From: Tannerellaceae bacterium
GTDB taxonomy: Bacteria; Bacteroidota; Bacteroidia; Bacteroidales; Tannerellaceae
DNA length: 58,637 bases
Assembly: GCA_021203545.1 (NCBI GenBank)
Contig: JAJQAZ010000114.1
Coordinates: 1 to 58,637, forward strand
Direction: 5' to 3'
In this document: positions 31,542-41,674 of the stretch, in pieces
Numbering within the stretch: the first letter of the stretch is position 1
Layout of the letters: each line of letters starts with the position of its first letter
The notes under the pieces: generated by a model
Databases searched by the model: none
Seen by the model: only the letters and a program-made list of their open reading frames with translations
What the model was told of the DNA's origin: nothing
Program-made: the position numbers and the translations under genes

Positions 31542-33431
31542 ATGAAACAGAACATCCTGCTTATCATCCTGCTTATCCTGCTAATGGGATGCGCAACAAA
31601 AACTTCGCAAAATCAGCCTCCGGCAGAAGAAACCTACCTCTTCCTGTGTCTGGGACAATCCAATATGGAAGGCCATGCCGCCATAGAACCGGAAGATACA
31701 ATAGCAGTAGATCCACGATTCATGGTGCTACAAGCTGTAGATTGTCCCGGAACCGGACGGCAAATGGGCAATTGGTATACTGCCATCCCACCTTTAGTAC
31801 GCTGTAATACCGGACTAAGCCCCGCCGACTATTTCGGAAGAACTATGGCTGCACAACTACCTTCGCATATAAAAACAGGTATACTGAACGTATCGATAGG
31901 TGGATGCAAAATCGAACTATTCGACAAAGAAAACTATGAATCGTATGTAGAAACTTCGCCCGACTGGCTCAAAAATATTGTGAACGAATACGACGGAAAT
32001 CCCTACCAAAGATTAGTGGATCTGGCTAACCGGGCACAAACCGAAGGAGCCATCATAAAAGGCATACTACTACATCAGGGCGAATCGAACACCGGCGATA
32101 AAGAATGGCCCAGCAAAGTAAAAACAGTATACAACAACCTGCTGGCCGATCTTAGCTTACCGCCTAACTCCATACCCCTGCTGGCAGGAGAAGTTGTAAA
32201 CGAGGATCAGGAAGGCGTTTGCGCCTCTATGAACCCAATCATCCAAACTTTGCCTCAGGTAATCCCTAACGCTCACATCATATCCTCTGCCGGATGCCAG
32301 GCAGCCTCTGATAATCTCCATTTCAGTGCCGCCGGATACCGCGAACTCGGAAAACGTTATGCCAACCAAATGCTAACCCTACTGGGTACACCCCAGGCGG
32401 ATACATTCCGGCAAACAGGCAACCCTCTGATAAAAAATAAATTCACTGCAGACCCCGCACCGATGGTACACGCGGAAACACTCTACCTTTATGTAGGCCA
32501 CGACGAATACTACGAAGGACAAGACACCGCCTCGGGAGGGAGAGAGTTCAACATCACCGAATGGCTCTGCTACTCAACCACCGACATGCAAACATGGACT
32601 GATCACGGGTCTGTACTTAAACCCACTGACTATGAATGGGGTATAGGCGAAGCATGGGCTTCACAGGTAATAGAAAAAGACGGGAAATTTTACTTCTATA
32701 ACACTGTACAGGCAGGCGAGCCCTATAACAGTAAAACCATAGGCGTGTCTGTAGCCGACACACCCACCGGCCCCTTTAAAGATGCCATCGGAAAACCACT
32801 AATCACGGATGATATGACACCCAACGGTCCCCGCGGCTGGTGGAACGATATAGATCCGACTGTATTTATTGACAACGACGGTACACCGTGGATGAGCTGG
32901 GGCAATGACACATGCTTCATCGTAAAATTAAAACCTAATATGACAGAACTGGCCGGGCCCATACACACAATTGATACCCCTGAATTTGCAGAAGGTCCAT
33001 GGCTTCATAAACACAATGGCCTCTACTACCTCACGTACGCTTCACACCTGGGAACCTACAGCAACGAAATGATAGCTTATGCCACAGCCCCATCCATAGA
33101 AGGTCCGTGGACTTATCGCGGAGTGCTGACCGGAGCTGCCGAAAATAGCTTCACCATCCATCCGGGAATCATTGAGTTTAAAAATCAATGGTACCTTTTC
33201 TATCACAACGCAGCGCTCACAATAAACGGCAGACCGGGAGCTATCGGCCGCCGGGCAGTCTGTGTAGACTACCTCTACTACAACCCCGACGGAACAATGG
33301 TATATGTAGAACAAACCAAAGAAGGCATAACGGTACCCCCGAAGAATAACAAACAAATAGAACAAATAATCAATCCCTATCCTGAACCAGAAAAACAAAT
33401 AGGAAATATACAACCGATAGAAAATAAATAG
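31542..33431 (+). CDS. Bifunctional CE6-like acetylesterase / GH43 fusion lipoprotein
   Basis: About 629 residues starting MKQNILLIILLILLMGC, a lipoprotein signal; the start follows the esterase stop by 7 bp. An upstream in-frame ATG inside the esterase gene is unlikely. The first half (about 30-285) is an SGNH/SASA esterase with LCLGQSNMEGHA, LHQGESNT and NLHFSAAGY, which supply the Ser and His of the catalytic set. The second half is GH43: Asp in TADPAPMVH, Asp in NDIDPTVFID and Glu in AEGPWLHKHNGLYYL. One enzyme therefore removes acetyl and arabinosyl or xylosyl groups from xylan fragments. Intact. Confidence 0.9.
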   Translation: MKQNILLIILLILLMGCATKTSQNQPPAEETYLFLCLGQSNMEGHAAIEPEDTIAVDPRFMVLQAVDCPGTGRQMGNWYTAIPPLVRCNTGLSPADYFGRTMAAQLPSHIKTGILNVSIGGCKIELFDKENYESYVETSPDWLKNIVNEYDGNPYQRLVDLANRAQTEGAIIKGILLHQGESNTGDKEWPSKVKTVYNNLLADLSLPPNSIPLLAGEVVNEDQEGVCASMNPIIQTLPQVIPNAHIISSAGCQAASDNLHFSAAGYRELGKRYANQMLTLLGTPQADTFRQTGNPLIKNKFTADPAPMVHAETLYLYVGHDEYYEGQDTASGGREFNITEWLCYSTTDMQTWTDHGSVLKPTDYEWGIGEAWASQVIEKDGKFYFYNTVQAGEPYNSKTIGVSVADTPTGPFKDAIGKPLITDDMTPNGPRGWWNDIDPTVFIDNDGTPWMSWGNDTCFIVKLKPNMTELAGPIHTIDTPEFAEGPWLHKHNGLYYLTYASHLGTYSNEMIAYATAPSIEGPWTYRGVLTGAAENSFTIHPGIIEFKNQWYLFYHNAALTINGRPGAIGRRAVCVDYLYYNPDGTMVYVEQTKEGITVPPKNNKQIEQIINPYPEPEKQIGNIQPIENK

Positions 33432-33449
33432 ATAAATAATTATACCAAT

Positions 33450-35033
33450 ATGAAACATAACGTATTACTGACCATTAGTATGCTGATTTTACTATCCGGT
33501 ACAGGCCGCTTACAGGCACAAAAAGCCCATAATCCTGTAATTTGGGCCGACGTACCCGATATGTCTATGATCAGGGTAGGGGATACTTACTATATGAGCA
33601 GTACCACCATGCACATGAACCCCGGCGTACCCATCATGAAATCAAAAAACCTTGTAGATTGGGAAATAGCAAGCTATGCATACGAAACACTCGGCACCCT
33701 TGATGCCTACGAATTACAAAACGGACAGGATGCTTACGGCGGAGGAACATGGGCCAGCAGCCTGCGTTATCACAACGGAACATACTATGTATCCACCTTC
33801 TCTAACAACAGCCGTAAAAACTACATATTCTCTACCAAAGATCCCGAAAAAACACCCTGGGAAATGACAACCTTTGAACCCATGGTGCACGATCATTCAC
33901 TTTTCTTTGACGACGATGGAAAAACTTATATTATCAGTTGTGGTGGAAACGTAGGGATCCGTGAAATGAAACAAGACCTCAGTGGGATTAAAGACACAGA
34001 AAATAAAATAGTAATTGAAGACGCTGATGCGATCACGGGAAAAGAGAGAATGCTCCCGGCCGAAGGTGCCCAGATGTTCAAAGTAAACGGAAAATATTAT
34101 TTATTTCTTATTACATGGCCTAAAAACAGTATGCATACTGTACTTGTGTACCGTGCCAGTCATATTATGGGGCCTTATGAAGGACGTGTAGTACTTGAGG
34201 ATAAGGGAATTGCGCAGGGAGGTTTTATTGATACGCCTGACGGAAAATGGTATGGCTATTTCTTCGGCGACCGCGGGGCCGTAGGACGCATCCCCTACAT
34301 TGTACCTATGCGTTGGGAAGATGAATGGCCTGTATTTGGTGAAAACGGAGTCGTGCCTGATGTATTGGATATCCCCGCCCGGCAACCGGCTGTTCCGGCT
34401 ATTGTGGCATCCGACGAGTTTACAAGGAATCCAGGCGATCGTGATCTGCCTTTAGTATGGCAATGGAATCATAATCCAGATAATAAATACTGGTCTGTTA
34501 GCGAACGCCCGGGTTATCTTCGTTTGAAAACCTTCCGGTTAGATAACTCTTTTCCCACAGCAAAGAATACGTTAACACAACGAACTTTTGGCCCGGAATG
34601 TTCCGGCGAAATAGCGATCGACATAAGTGCCATGAAAGAGGGCGACTATGCCGGTCTGGGCCTTTTGCAACAAAAATATGGTGTAGTAGGTGTGAAAAAA
34701 GAGGCCGGCCGGTTCTATATTTTTTCCGGCAATGCACAGAGTAGTGATGCTCGTAATGAAAACTACGAAGAGCAGGAAAGTGTACCTGTATAGGTAGGAA
34801 AAGTATGGTTAAAAGCCGAAGCTGATTTCAGGGATCAGACTGATATTGCTACTTTTTATTACAGTATAGATGGAACCGACTGGAAAGAAATAGGGAGCCC
34901 TTTAAAAATGGAGTACACTTTATCTCATTTTATGGGTTACCGCTTCGCTCTCTTTAATTATGCGACAAAACAAACCGGAGGTTATGTGGACTTTGATTAT
35001 TTCAGAGTAGCGGCTTCGCAAACTGTCCGGTAA
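33450..35033 (+). pseudogene. GH43 glycosidase with C-terminal beta-sandwich, amber codon near the end
   Basis: Signal peptide (MKHNVLLTISMLILLSGTGRLQA), then a GH43 propeller with Asp in IWADVPDMSMIR, Asp in VHDHSLFFDDDG and Glu in PAEGAQMFKVNGKYYLF. A DUF1349/GH43_C2-type beta-sandwich follows. TAG at 34791-34793 stops the protein after ESVPV; the same frame continues VGKVWLKAEADFRDQTDIA to a TAA at 35031-35033. The rebuilt protein has about 527 residues. The truncated product keeps the whole catalytic domain but loses about 80 residues of the sandwich, so it may be unstable but not necessarily dead. It is the last gene of the esterase unit. Confidence 0.88.
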
Positions 35034-35107
35034 GAAACTGATATTTTGTTTGATTACAAGTACAAATATTGTACTTTTACCGGATATTAGAATAAGCAAC
35101 CCGGAGA

Positions 35108-35594
35108 ATGGAAACAGAAAAAATATTTAAAACCAAAAGTGGCTTTTGCCATGTCTTACCCGCTAAAATTGTGTTGACAAGAGACGGGATTGTTGGAAAT
35201 CTTTCGGAAATAGTAGTCGGTAATAATATAAAGCGTATACAAATGACCTATAGCATACTGGCTGTTTTCCTTGTTTATTTTGCTTATAAAACCTATCTGA
35301 CCGGAGGTGTTATTGAACTTATCCTCTCTTTTGGATTGGCCTCGTATCTGGTATCCGGTGTTATAAATAGTCAGACCCTGTCCGCAACACCTGTTATCGA
35401 CAGGGATAAAATAAAACTTGTTCAATTTAAAAAAAGGAATCAATGGAATAACCCGTTCCCGCTTTGAAATATTGTTTGAAGATACAGACGGAAAACTAAA
35501 AAAGCGGCTGATCATGCTACCCGGTTCTTTGAATAACGGCTCCTACGCAACAGCGCTGGCTGTGAAAATAATGAAAGAAGAGGGGCTGTTGTGA
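35108..35594 (+). pseudogene. Small membrane protein of unknown function, frameshift in an A7 run
   Basis: The frame starts METEKIFKTKSGFCHVLPAK at 35108 with a GGAG ribosome-site-like stretch 5 bases upstream. It has two adjacent hydrophobic segments (MTYSILAVFLVYFAYKTY and LILSFGLASYLVSG) in the middle and stops early at 35467. Removing one A from the seven at 35429-35435 continues as FKKGINGITRSRFEILFEDTDG and ends at 35594, giving about 161 residues. I do not recognise the family. It fills the gap between the two converging PULs and need not belong to either. Confidence 0.65.
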
Positions 35595-35612
35595 TTGTAG
35601 ATTTCTACCTGG

Positions 35613-38102
35613 TTACCATGTTATCCGATATGTTTTTATTTCGAAAGCCTTCATCGGAACAATTAACTGTTTACCGGATAAATCCGGGGTATTGGGTAGG
35701 AGATTATTATATAAATCAATTTCAGATACCGTAACCGGAGCAGAGTTGAAATCAATAATTTTATCACCTTCTTCTCCTTCATTATATATACGTAACACCA
35801 TATCCTCTCCATCGTAATACATCGCTGAAATAATCAATCCTTTGTTCCGGCAATTCAAAAGAGAGCGGGCTAACGGTCTGTCTGTGTATATTACAAGCAG
35901 GGGTTCATTTCTGTATTCATTTTCAGAAGAGATATCCGCTTCATGCCATACATCCGTATGAGGCAAAAGGGAGTATTTTATATGAGTCTCTTCCTCTACT
36001 GTATAGTCCCGGCTCCATAATCCGTTTCCGGCATATTGTACCGTTAATCCTAACGGATAATCCTCTCCGTGCAGATAAGAAGTGGTATGGTCGGTAAAGA
36101 GAGTCATCCCCCGGTTCTCTGTTTCGTCATAACAGTCTACCCAATGTAAAATAACATTGTTTTTGATACTATCCCAGCGATTAAAGAAAGTATGGGTAAG
36201 ATGTGATTTGCACACATCAAAGGGGGCGTTTTTATAGATTGTTTGCCGGGCCTGGTTAATTGGAAACAGGAGATGAAGTTTATAACGGTCATCATAAAAC
36301 CCTTTCCGTACTTCCTGCCATTTACTTTCTTCTTTATATTCTCCTATCCGGGGATTGCCTGACCAGTGAATACTGGTTTCCATATCTATCCGGGCATTTT
36401 CTTCCACAAGGGTTATATATTGTGTAAACGGATATTTGCCTATAAATCCTTTTATTTTTAGCCGTTTCATCCATATACCATCTGTCTCTATACTAACTGT
36501 GGCTGGGGTGGAAGAAGAGGAAATAAAACCTCCCTCTTCATAAAAGTGGCCCCGTAACTCATTAAAACCATAAGAGGGGTTCCTATCTACCCATTCCTTG
36601 TTTTCAATTTTATTATATAGGGAACGGATCATACCTCCGTGTTCTCTATCGATATCTATTCTATATTGATTATTTTCTATACGGACACATCCATCCGGAA
36701 GGGTTGTATATCCGGATTTTTCTTTCTTTTTTCTCTTTTTGCCTGTTTCTAAGCTATAGGATACAGCTCCCAGCGGAGGGACGGTAGCCTGAAAGCAGAA
36801 TTTCCCGTCCGGTAATAGCTGATGAGGTACAGCCTTTCCGTAGCGATCATTTATCTGCAGATTTTCACCGTGTAAATAAAGGGGAATTGTATCCGTAATC
36901 AGCTCTTTCCTCTCTTTTAGTGTCGTATTATAGATCGTAAGATAAGTCTTTTCTCGGGTATGTGGTGCTAAAATAATGTCACAGATCGAATCGCTTTGGG
37001 TAGTATATAAACATACATTCTCCGCCCATGTGCGGCCCGTACTTCCCATTTGATTATAGGGTACAATCCAGCAATCATGATGTTGCGAAAGTAATAGTCC
37101 ACGCCATGCCTGGTCCAGTATATTCTGTGGGTAAGGGGTTCCGTCGAAGTATTTCCGGAGGGCAGCTATTTTTTCCGTTTGTATCAGTTTGTTTTCTGTT
37201 TTTCTTATCTGTTGTGCTAACTGCTGTAATATTTGGCTACCCCACATCAGGCTTACCTGTATATCTTCCTGGGATAGGTGCCACTGTGGTACATTCTGTC
37301 TGTTCGCAACAGTGTCTAAATAAGATGTCCACAGTGTGTACTTACTGGATATTTGTTCCGGATTTCCTATCCATGGTCCATTTTTCCAGCCGGCATCCTG
37401 ATAGCACATGCCGATAGGATTCATAATACCTGCATCGAAGGCTGTTCTCCGGTATTTTTCCTGATTGTTCCAGGCAATAGTCTGCCAGGTAGAATTTTCT
37501 TCCAGTTCTTCTGTCTCGTACCGCGGAACGGTTAATAGGGAAGTTCCGTCAGGGCCGGTCCACCAGACTGTTTCTCCTCCATTAGCGGCTGTGTAACCCC
37601 CATAGCAGGTATCCGGATTTTTCAGAACGGCGTATTTAAAACCGAATAACCGGAGAAGTTGTGGAAGGGAACTGGTGAAACAGGGTTCTTCTACGGCGTA
37701 AGTATGAAATTTAACAGTAGGAAAATGGGTATGTAGTTTTTTCATTCCATACATAAACTGCCGGATCAGACTCTCTCCGGAGATGTTGTAACAATAAGGA
37801 TGTGCATAAGTAGGATTGGTTATTTCTATGGTTTTACCATCCTGGTTGGCTATAAACCTGCGGAATGTCTCATATATATCCGGTTCCCATATTTTAACCG
37901 AATCAAAGGTTTCCGGCTCTATTTCCAGATTAATACGCCAGGCAGGATATTCCTGTATCTTATCCATCAGGAAAGCGGTTTTCCATTTAGGATAATGTCC
38001 GAATACTCCACCATGATATCCATCGGCGAAGAAGGTATTTTGTGAGGATAAGTGGCAGGATAGGCAGGTAAAGAGAATTATATACAGGTAGTTACTTTTC
38101 AT
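35613..38102 (-). CDS. GH38-like alpha-mannosidase, secreted
   Basis: 829 residues with a signal peptide (MKSNYLYIILFTCLSCHLSSQ, possibly a lipoprotein). The N-terminal catalytic region (FFADGYHGGVFGHYP…, INLEIEPETF…), the helical middle domain (ILDQAWRGLLLSQHHDCW) and the long C-terminal beta-sandwich follow the GH38 domain order. The usual HxD zinc-binding start of classical GH38 is not obvious; the HGG in DGYHGG sits in its place, so this belongs to a divergent Bacteroidetes branch and its specificity is uncertain. It is the last gene of the mannoside operon, and its neighbours GH92 and GH130 support an alpha-mannoside or N-glycan role. Confidence 0.8.
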   Translation of the reverse strand: MKSNYLYIILFTCLSCHLSSQNTFFADGYHGGVFGHYPKWKTAFLMDKIQEYPAWRINLEIEPETFDSVKIWEPDIYETFRRFIANQDGKTIEITNPTYAHPYCYNISGESLIRQFMYGMKKLHTHFPTVKFHTYAVEEPCFTSSLPQLLRLFGFKYAVLKNPDTCYGGYTAANGGETVWWTGPDGTSLLTVPRYETEELEENSTWQTIAWNNQEKYRRTAFDAGIMNPIGMCYQDAGWKNGPWIGNPEQISSKYTLWTSYLDTVANRQNVPQWHLSQEDIQVSLMWGSQILQQLAQQIRKTENKLIQTEKIAALRKYFDGTPYPQNILDQAWRGLLLSQHHDCWIVPYNQMGSTGRTWAENVCLYTTQSDSICDIILAPHTREKTYLTIYNTTLKERKELITDTIPLYLHGENLQINDRYGKAVPHQLLPDGKFCFQATVPPLGAVSYSLETGKKRKKKEKSGYTTLPDGCVRIENNQYRIDIDREHGGMIRSLYNKIENKEWVDRNPSYGFNELRGHFYEEGGFISSSSTPATVSIETDGIWMKRLKIKGFIGKYPFTQYITLVEENARIDMETSIHWSGNPRIGEYKEESKWQEVRKGFYDDRYKLHLLFPINQARQTIYKNAPFDVCKSHLTHTFFNRWDSIKNNVILHWVDCYDETENRGMTLFTDHTTSYLHGEDYPLGLTVQYAGNGLWSRDYTVEEETHIKYSLLPHTDVWHEADISSENEYRNEPLLVIYTDRPLARSLLNCRNKGLIISAMYYDGEDMVLRIYNEGEEGDKIIDFNSAPVTVSEIDLYNNLLPNTPDLSGKQLIVPMKAFEIKTYRITW

Positions 38103-38122
38103 GACAGGAAAATTGTAAAATC

Positions 38123-38161
38123 CCTCTCTTGTCTGTGTACCGGAACGACAAACAAGAGAGG
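38123..38161 (-). other. Perfect 10-bp inverted repeat between the GH130 and GH38 genes
   Basis: CCTCTCTTGT at 38123-38132 is the exact reverse complement of ACAAGAGAGG at 38152-38161. Transcribed leftward, it forms a hairpin followed by a moderately T-rich stretch without a real T tract. It could be a leaky terminator or an mRNA-stabilising stem that tunes GH38 expression within the operon. Confidence 0.45.
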
Positions 38162-38171
38162 AGTTAATTGA

Positions 38172-39308
38172 TCAGTTCAGAGAATTTCTGGAAATAGCGA
38201 CTGCTACAAAAGAGTCTGCGCAGCCATAATAGAGAAACCATTTGTTTTTATAATACACCAGCCCTTCTATGAAAACGGTGCCTGCCGGGTATTGCCCGCT
38301 TTTCTCAAAATCATCTGTAGGTTGCAGAAAGGGTTTGTTTAAACGACCGGTCACTTTTGTTGGCTCTTCTGCGCTAAACAGAGCCTGGCCCGCACAATAA
38401 GCATTCTCCGGATAATTCCTGTCTCCATCTTTATCTACTCCATTTTTTCCATTATAAAATAATAATATACCATTTTGGGTAAGAAGGGCCGGAGGGCCAC
38501 ACTCTGTCAGATAACTATCAAAGTAGCCCTTCCGGGGAGAGAATAGTTTTACCAGATTTCCATCTTTATCTATCAGGGGTTCCCAATCTGTAAGGTTATC
38601 AGAAGTTGCCGCATAAATATGCTCTTCTCCCCAATACATAAAATATTTTCCGTTGATTTTGGTGATAACCTGTTTGTCTCCGGATATTTTAGTTACTATA
38701 GAGGCCGCTTTTGACGGTTCATTTAAAAATTTACCATTGTATGCTTTGGCAAAAGCCGGACCATGTTTGGACCAGTTCACCAGGTCTTTGGATGTCGCTA
38801 CTGCCAGACGGGGAACCTCCCTGTTCCATTGTGTATAATGAAGCACATAAGTTCCGTCTTCTGTCATAGCAACCCGTGGGTCTTCGCATCCTCCTGGAAT
38901 TTCATAGGCTGCCTGATTATCCTGGTCCGGATATAAAACAGGCGCTGCTTTACGGGTAAATGTTACCCCATCGGTAGAAGAAACATAACCGATCCGGGAT
39001 GTACGGCTCCCGATTCCCTGTGCCGAATTATCTTCGGCACGGTATAATACCACAATCTCATCATTATAGACAGTTGCCGCCGGATTAAATGTGTCGCTTT
39101 CTTCCCATGCAATTTCTTTTCCCTGCATAGGACAATCAAAAAGAGTAGGCAGGGGAACAATCACCGGGTTTTTTTCCGCAGGACGTTCAAAACCTGTTAA
39201 TGCCCAGGCAGGAAATTCATTTTCAATGGAAACTTTTGCCTGGCGTTGATTCGCACAGGATAACAGAAAGAGTACGGAAAAAAGGAAAGAGAAATATTTT
39301 TTCTTCAT
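38172..39308 (-). CDS. GH130 family beta-mannoside phosphorylase/hydrolase lipoprotein
   Basis: 378 residues with a lipoprotein signal (MKKKYFSFLFSVLFLLSC). The five-bladed propeller carries the GH130 signature GGCEDPRVAM (about residue 140), preceded by FNPAATVYNDEIVVLYRAEDNS and followed by DLVNWSKHG and TECGPPALL. Members cleave or phosphorolyse beta-mannosidic bonds, for example the Man-beta-GlcNAc core of N-glycans or beta-1,2-mannosides. The signal sequence suggests a periplasmic enzyme, which favours hydrolysis over phosphorolysis. It sits between the GH92 and GH38 genes in the leftward operon. Confidence 0.85.
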   Translation of the reverse strand: MKKKYFSFLFSVLFLLSCANQRQAKVSIENEFPAWALTGFERPAEKNPVIVPLPTLFDCPMQGKEIAWEESDTFNPAATVYNDEIVVLYRAEDNSAQGIGSRTSRIGYVSSTDGVTFTRKAAPVLYPDQDNQAAYEIPGGCEDPRVAMTEDGTYVLHYTQWNREVPRLAVATSKDLVNWSKHGPAFAKAYNGKFLNEPSKAASIVTKISGDKQVITKINGKYFMYWGEEHIYAATSDNLTDWEPLIDKDGNLVKLFSPRKGYFDSYLTECGPPALLTQNGILLFYNGKNGVDKDGDRNYPENAYCAGQALFSAEEPTKVTGRLNKPFLQPTDDFEKSGQYPAGTVFIEGLVYYKNKWFLYYGCADSFVAVAISRNSLN

Positions 39309-39341
39309 ATGTTTACTTATTATTTTATTGAGAATTAAATA

Positions 39342-41492
39342 TTATGGAAAAGATGGAGGGGTAATTTGTGTTCCCCATGTCAAAGAAGGTTTTGTTGACA
39401 AAGAGTAATCCAATACTGCACCATGGGATAACTCGTCCCAATCTATCCATGTACTGTTATAGGCCTTATTGTTTAATTTAAGACTGTGAATATAAATATT
39501 TTTTTCCGAACCACCTTTAATATGAATGTCTCCGTCCTTCAGATGTATTTTAACAGAAGAAAAAATCGGACTGTTTATGGAGAAACCACCTACTCCGGGA
39601 ATTTCCGGGAACAGGCCTATGCAGGCAAATACGTACCAGGCACCCATTGAACCCAGATCGTCATTGCCGGGCAGGCCATCTATGCGGCTGGAATATTGTT
39701 CATTTAATATTCTGTTTATAATGCCTTGTGTTTTATAAGGCTGCCCGGTCCAGTTATATATCCACGGAATCTGGAAACTGGGTTCGTTGCCCGCGGCAAA
39801 CCACTCGTCATTATAGCTGGCATCCAGCCGGCGAAACAGGTCGTCCAGTCTTTTTTCAGCTTCCTTTTTACCTCCGGTAATCTCTATTAGGCCGGCAATA
39901 TCATACGGAACCATCCAGAAATAGTTTTTATAGGTAGATTCACGAAAATCTTCACTTAGTGGTTTCCACGAGCCGTCAGCCCTACGGGATTGCAACCAGC
40001 CGGTTTCCGGATTAAACAGGTTTTTCCATGAACGCGCCCGGTGGAAATAGTACCAGCTTACAGGTTCGTCATTACAGGCATTCAGTGCAAATTGTGCAAT
40101 AGCAAAATCAGCCGATGTATATTCAAGTTGGATAGAAGCATCAAAATATCCTTTTTCAAGATACTGTTCCAATCCCGGGCGTACCTCTTCTGCCTGTGAC
40201 CGGGCACCGGGAACTTCTGCCCCATATTTCATTACTTTAAGGATAGAGCGGGCATCATAGTTACGGGCACCAAACGCATACGCATTGGATATCAGTATGG
40301 GTGTAGGATCTCCCTGCATGACTCCCGTTTCTATATTTGCTAATACCCAACGGGGAAAACCACCTCCGCCCTGATTGGCAAATAACTGGTGTGAGACAAC
40401 AATATCCGACATTACATCCGGAGCCAGTATAGCAACTAATTGTGTTTGTGTGCGATACGTATCCCAGTTGCTGAATGAAGTATAATGTTTGGAACTGCTT
40501 TTATAAATTTTATTATCGGCTCCCATATATTCGCCATTCACATCACTACATACATTGGGATGGATAAGTGAATGATAAAGATGGGTATAAAATTGAGTAA
40601 TTCTGTCTGGATTACTTCCTTCTACTTCTATTTTGCTAAGGTAATGTTCCCAGCTGTCAACCGCCTGTGCCTTTACCGCATCAAAATCCCATCCCGGATT
40701 TTCCGTTTTCAGATTTTCACTGGCATTCTCTACGGACACATAGGATACACCAATTTTATACTGTATGGTTTTTGTCTGATTAAGCGCGAAGGTAAACCAA
40801 ACCCCTGAATGTTTTCCTTCAGCAAAAGTGGCGTCCGGTAAAAGCCGTTCATCTTTCCATGTGCCCGACTGAATAGCATCCGAATCGAATTCGGCCGCAA
40901 AGTACACTTTATACGGAGTAGGAATACCACAGAAGCTTCCTCCATTGGCATATCCTTCACAGGAATTTTTACCGGTTATTACAATAGCAGCTTCGTTGAT
41001 AGATGTAGCAGCCACCCCACCGCCGATAATAATAGTACCCTGCTCTTCGTCCGCGGCAAACTCATATTTAGCCATCCCTGTACGTTCGGTAACGGTAAGT
41101 CCTGTTTTGATGGTATTATGAACAGTGGCTTCGTAAAACCCGGCCATTCCCTTTTCTTCCGCTACCGGAATGCGCATGTTAATGATGTTGTCCGGTGAAA
41201 CCCTTAACTCTCCATTGATAGGAAAGGTTGGGAAATTTCCCATATGATCGCAACCGGCTCCGCTTAACTGGTTGATAACAAATCCGGATTGTTTCGAGAA
41301 ATAGGACGGCGTAAATTGCACCATTCCGAAAGGATAGGTAGCTCCGGGATACAGATAACCCGATGCCCAGCCGGACCCTTTTGTTCCTATCAGCGTATTG
41401 ACCTTTTCCGCGTATTTATTTCCGGCATGCGAAAAGGAGGGAAATAGAGAAACCAGCAGGGCCGCTACAAAAAAAATAGTTTTCTTTGTCAT
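39342..41492 (-). CDS. GH92 alpha-mannosidase
   Basis: About 716 residues from MTKKTIFFVAALLVSLFPSFSHA (signal peptide). The frame extends to 41537, but that extension runs into a repeat element, so the ATG at 41492 is preferred. GH92 landmarks are clear: VNTLIGTKGSG…GATYPFGMVQFTP at the start, SNWDTYRTQTQL in the middle, and GNDDLGSMGAWYVFACIGLFP near the end with the catalytic acidic cluster. These calcium-dependent exo-enzymes trim alpha-mannose from N-glycans or yeast mannan. A second GH92 lies beside the sigma factor. Confidence 0.93.
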   Translation of the reverse strand: MTKKTIFFVAALLVSLFPSFSHAGNKYAEKVNTLIGTKGSGWASGYLYPGATYPFGMVQFTPSYFSKQSGFVINQLSGAGCDHMGNFPTFPINGELRVSPDNIINMRIPVAEEKGMAGFYEATVHNTIKTGLTVTERTGMAKYEFAADEEQGTIIIGGGVAATSINEAAIVITGKNSCEGYANGGSFCGIPTPYKVYFAAEFDSDAIQSGTWKDERLLPDATFAEGKHSGVWFTFALNQTKTIQYKIGVSYVSVENASENLKTENPGWDFDAVKAQAVDSWEHYLSKIEVEGSNPDRITQFYTHLYHSLIHPNVCSDVNGEYMGADNKIYKSSSKHYTSFSNWDTYRTQTQLVAILAPDVMSDIVVSHQLFANQGGGGFPRWVLANIETGVMQGDPTPILISNAYAFGARNYDARSILKVMKYGAEVPGARSQAEEVRPGLEQYLEKGYFDASIQLEYTSADFAIAQFALNACNDEPVSWYYFHRARSWKNLFNPETGWLQSRRADGSWKPLSEDFRESTYKNYFWMVPYDIAGLIEITGGKKEAEKRLDDLFRRLDASYNDEWFAAGNEPSFQIPWIYNWTGQPYKTQGIINRILNEQYSSRIDGLPGNDDLGSMGAWYVFACIGLFPEIPGVGGFSINSPIFSSVKIHLKDGDIHIKGGSEKNIYIHSLKLNNKAYNSTWIDWDELSHGAVLDYSLSTKPSLTWGTQITPPSFP

Positions 41493-41508
41493 GGATATCT
41501 TTGTTAAG

Positions 41509-41663
41509 AGGCTGACCAAAAAGTAACGGAAGGGCACGCAGATTACGCAGATTGAACAGATTTACGCAGATAAATATTTATTAAATATCTAATTGTTAGA
41601 TAAATAAAATGTCTCCGTGTCTCCGTGTTAATCTTTTCATTCGCAACTTTTTAGTCAGTCCCC
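41509..41663. repeat. MITE-like ~155-bp element with imperfect terminal inverted repeats
   Basis: The left end GAGGCTGACCAAAAAGTAA matches the reverse complement of the right end AACTTTTTAGTCAGTCCC with a few mismatches. Inside are direct repeats of the ACGCAGATT type (41532-41568) and the TCTCCGTG pair (41611-41630), both found as non-coding repeats in many Bacteroidetes. No protein is encoded. It lies between the DUF3823 gene and the GH92 gene, inside the operon. Confidence 0.55.
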
Positions 41664-41674
41664 AGGTATGAATG

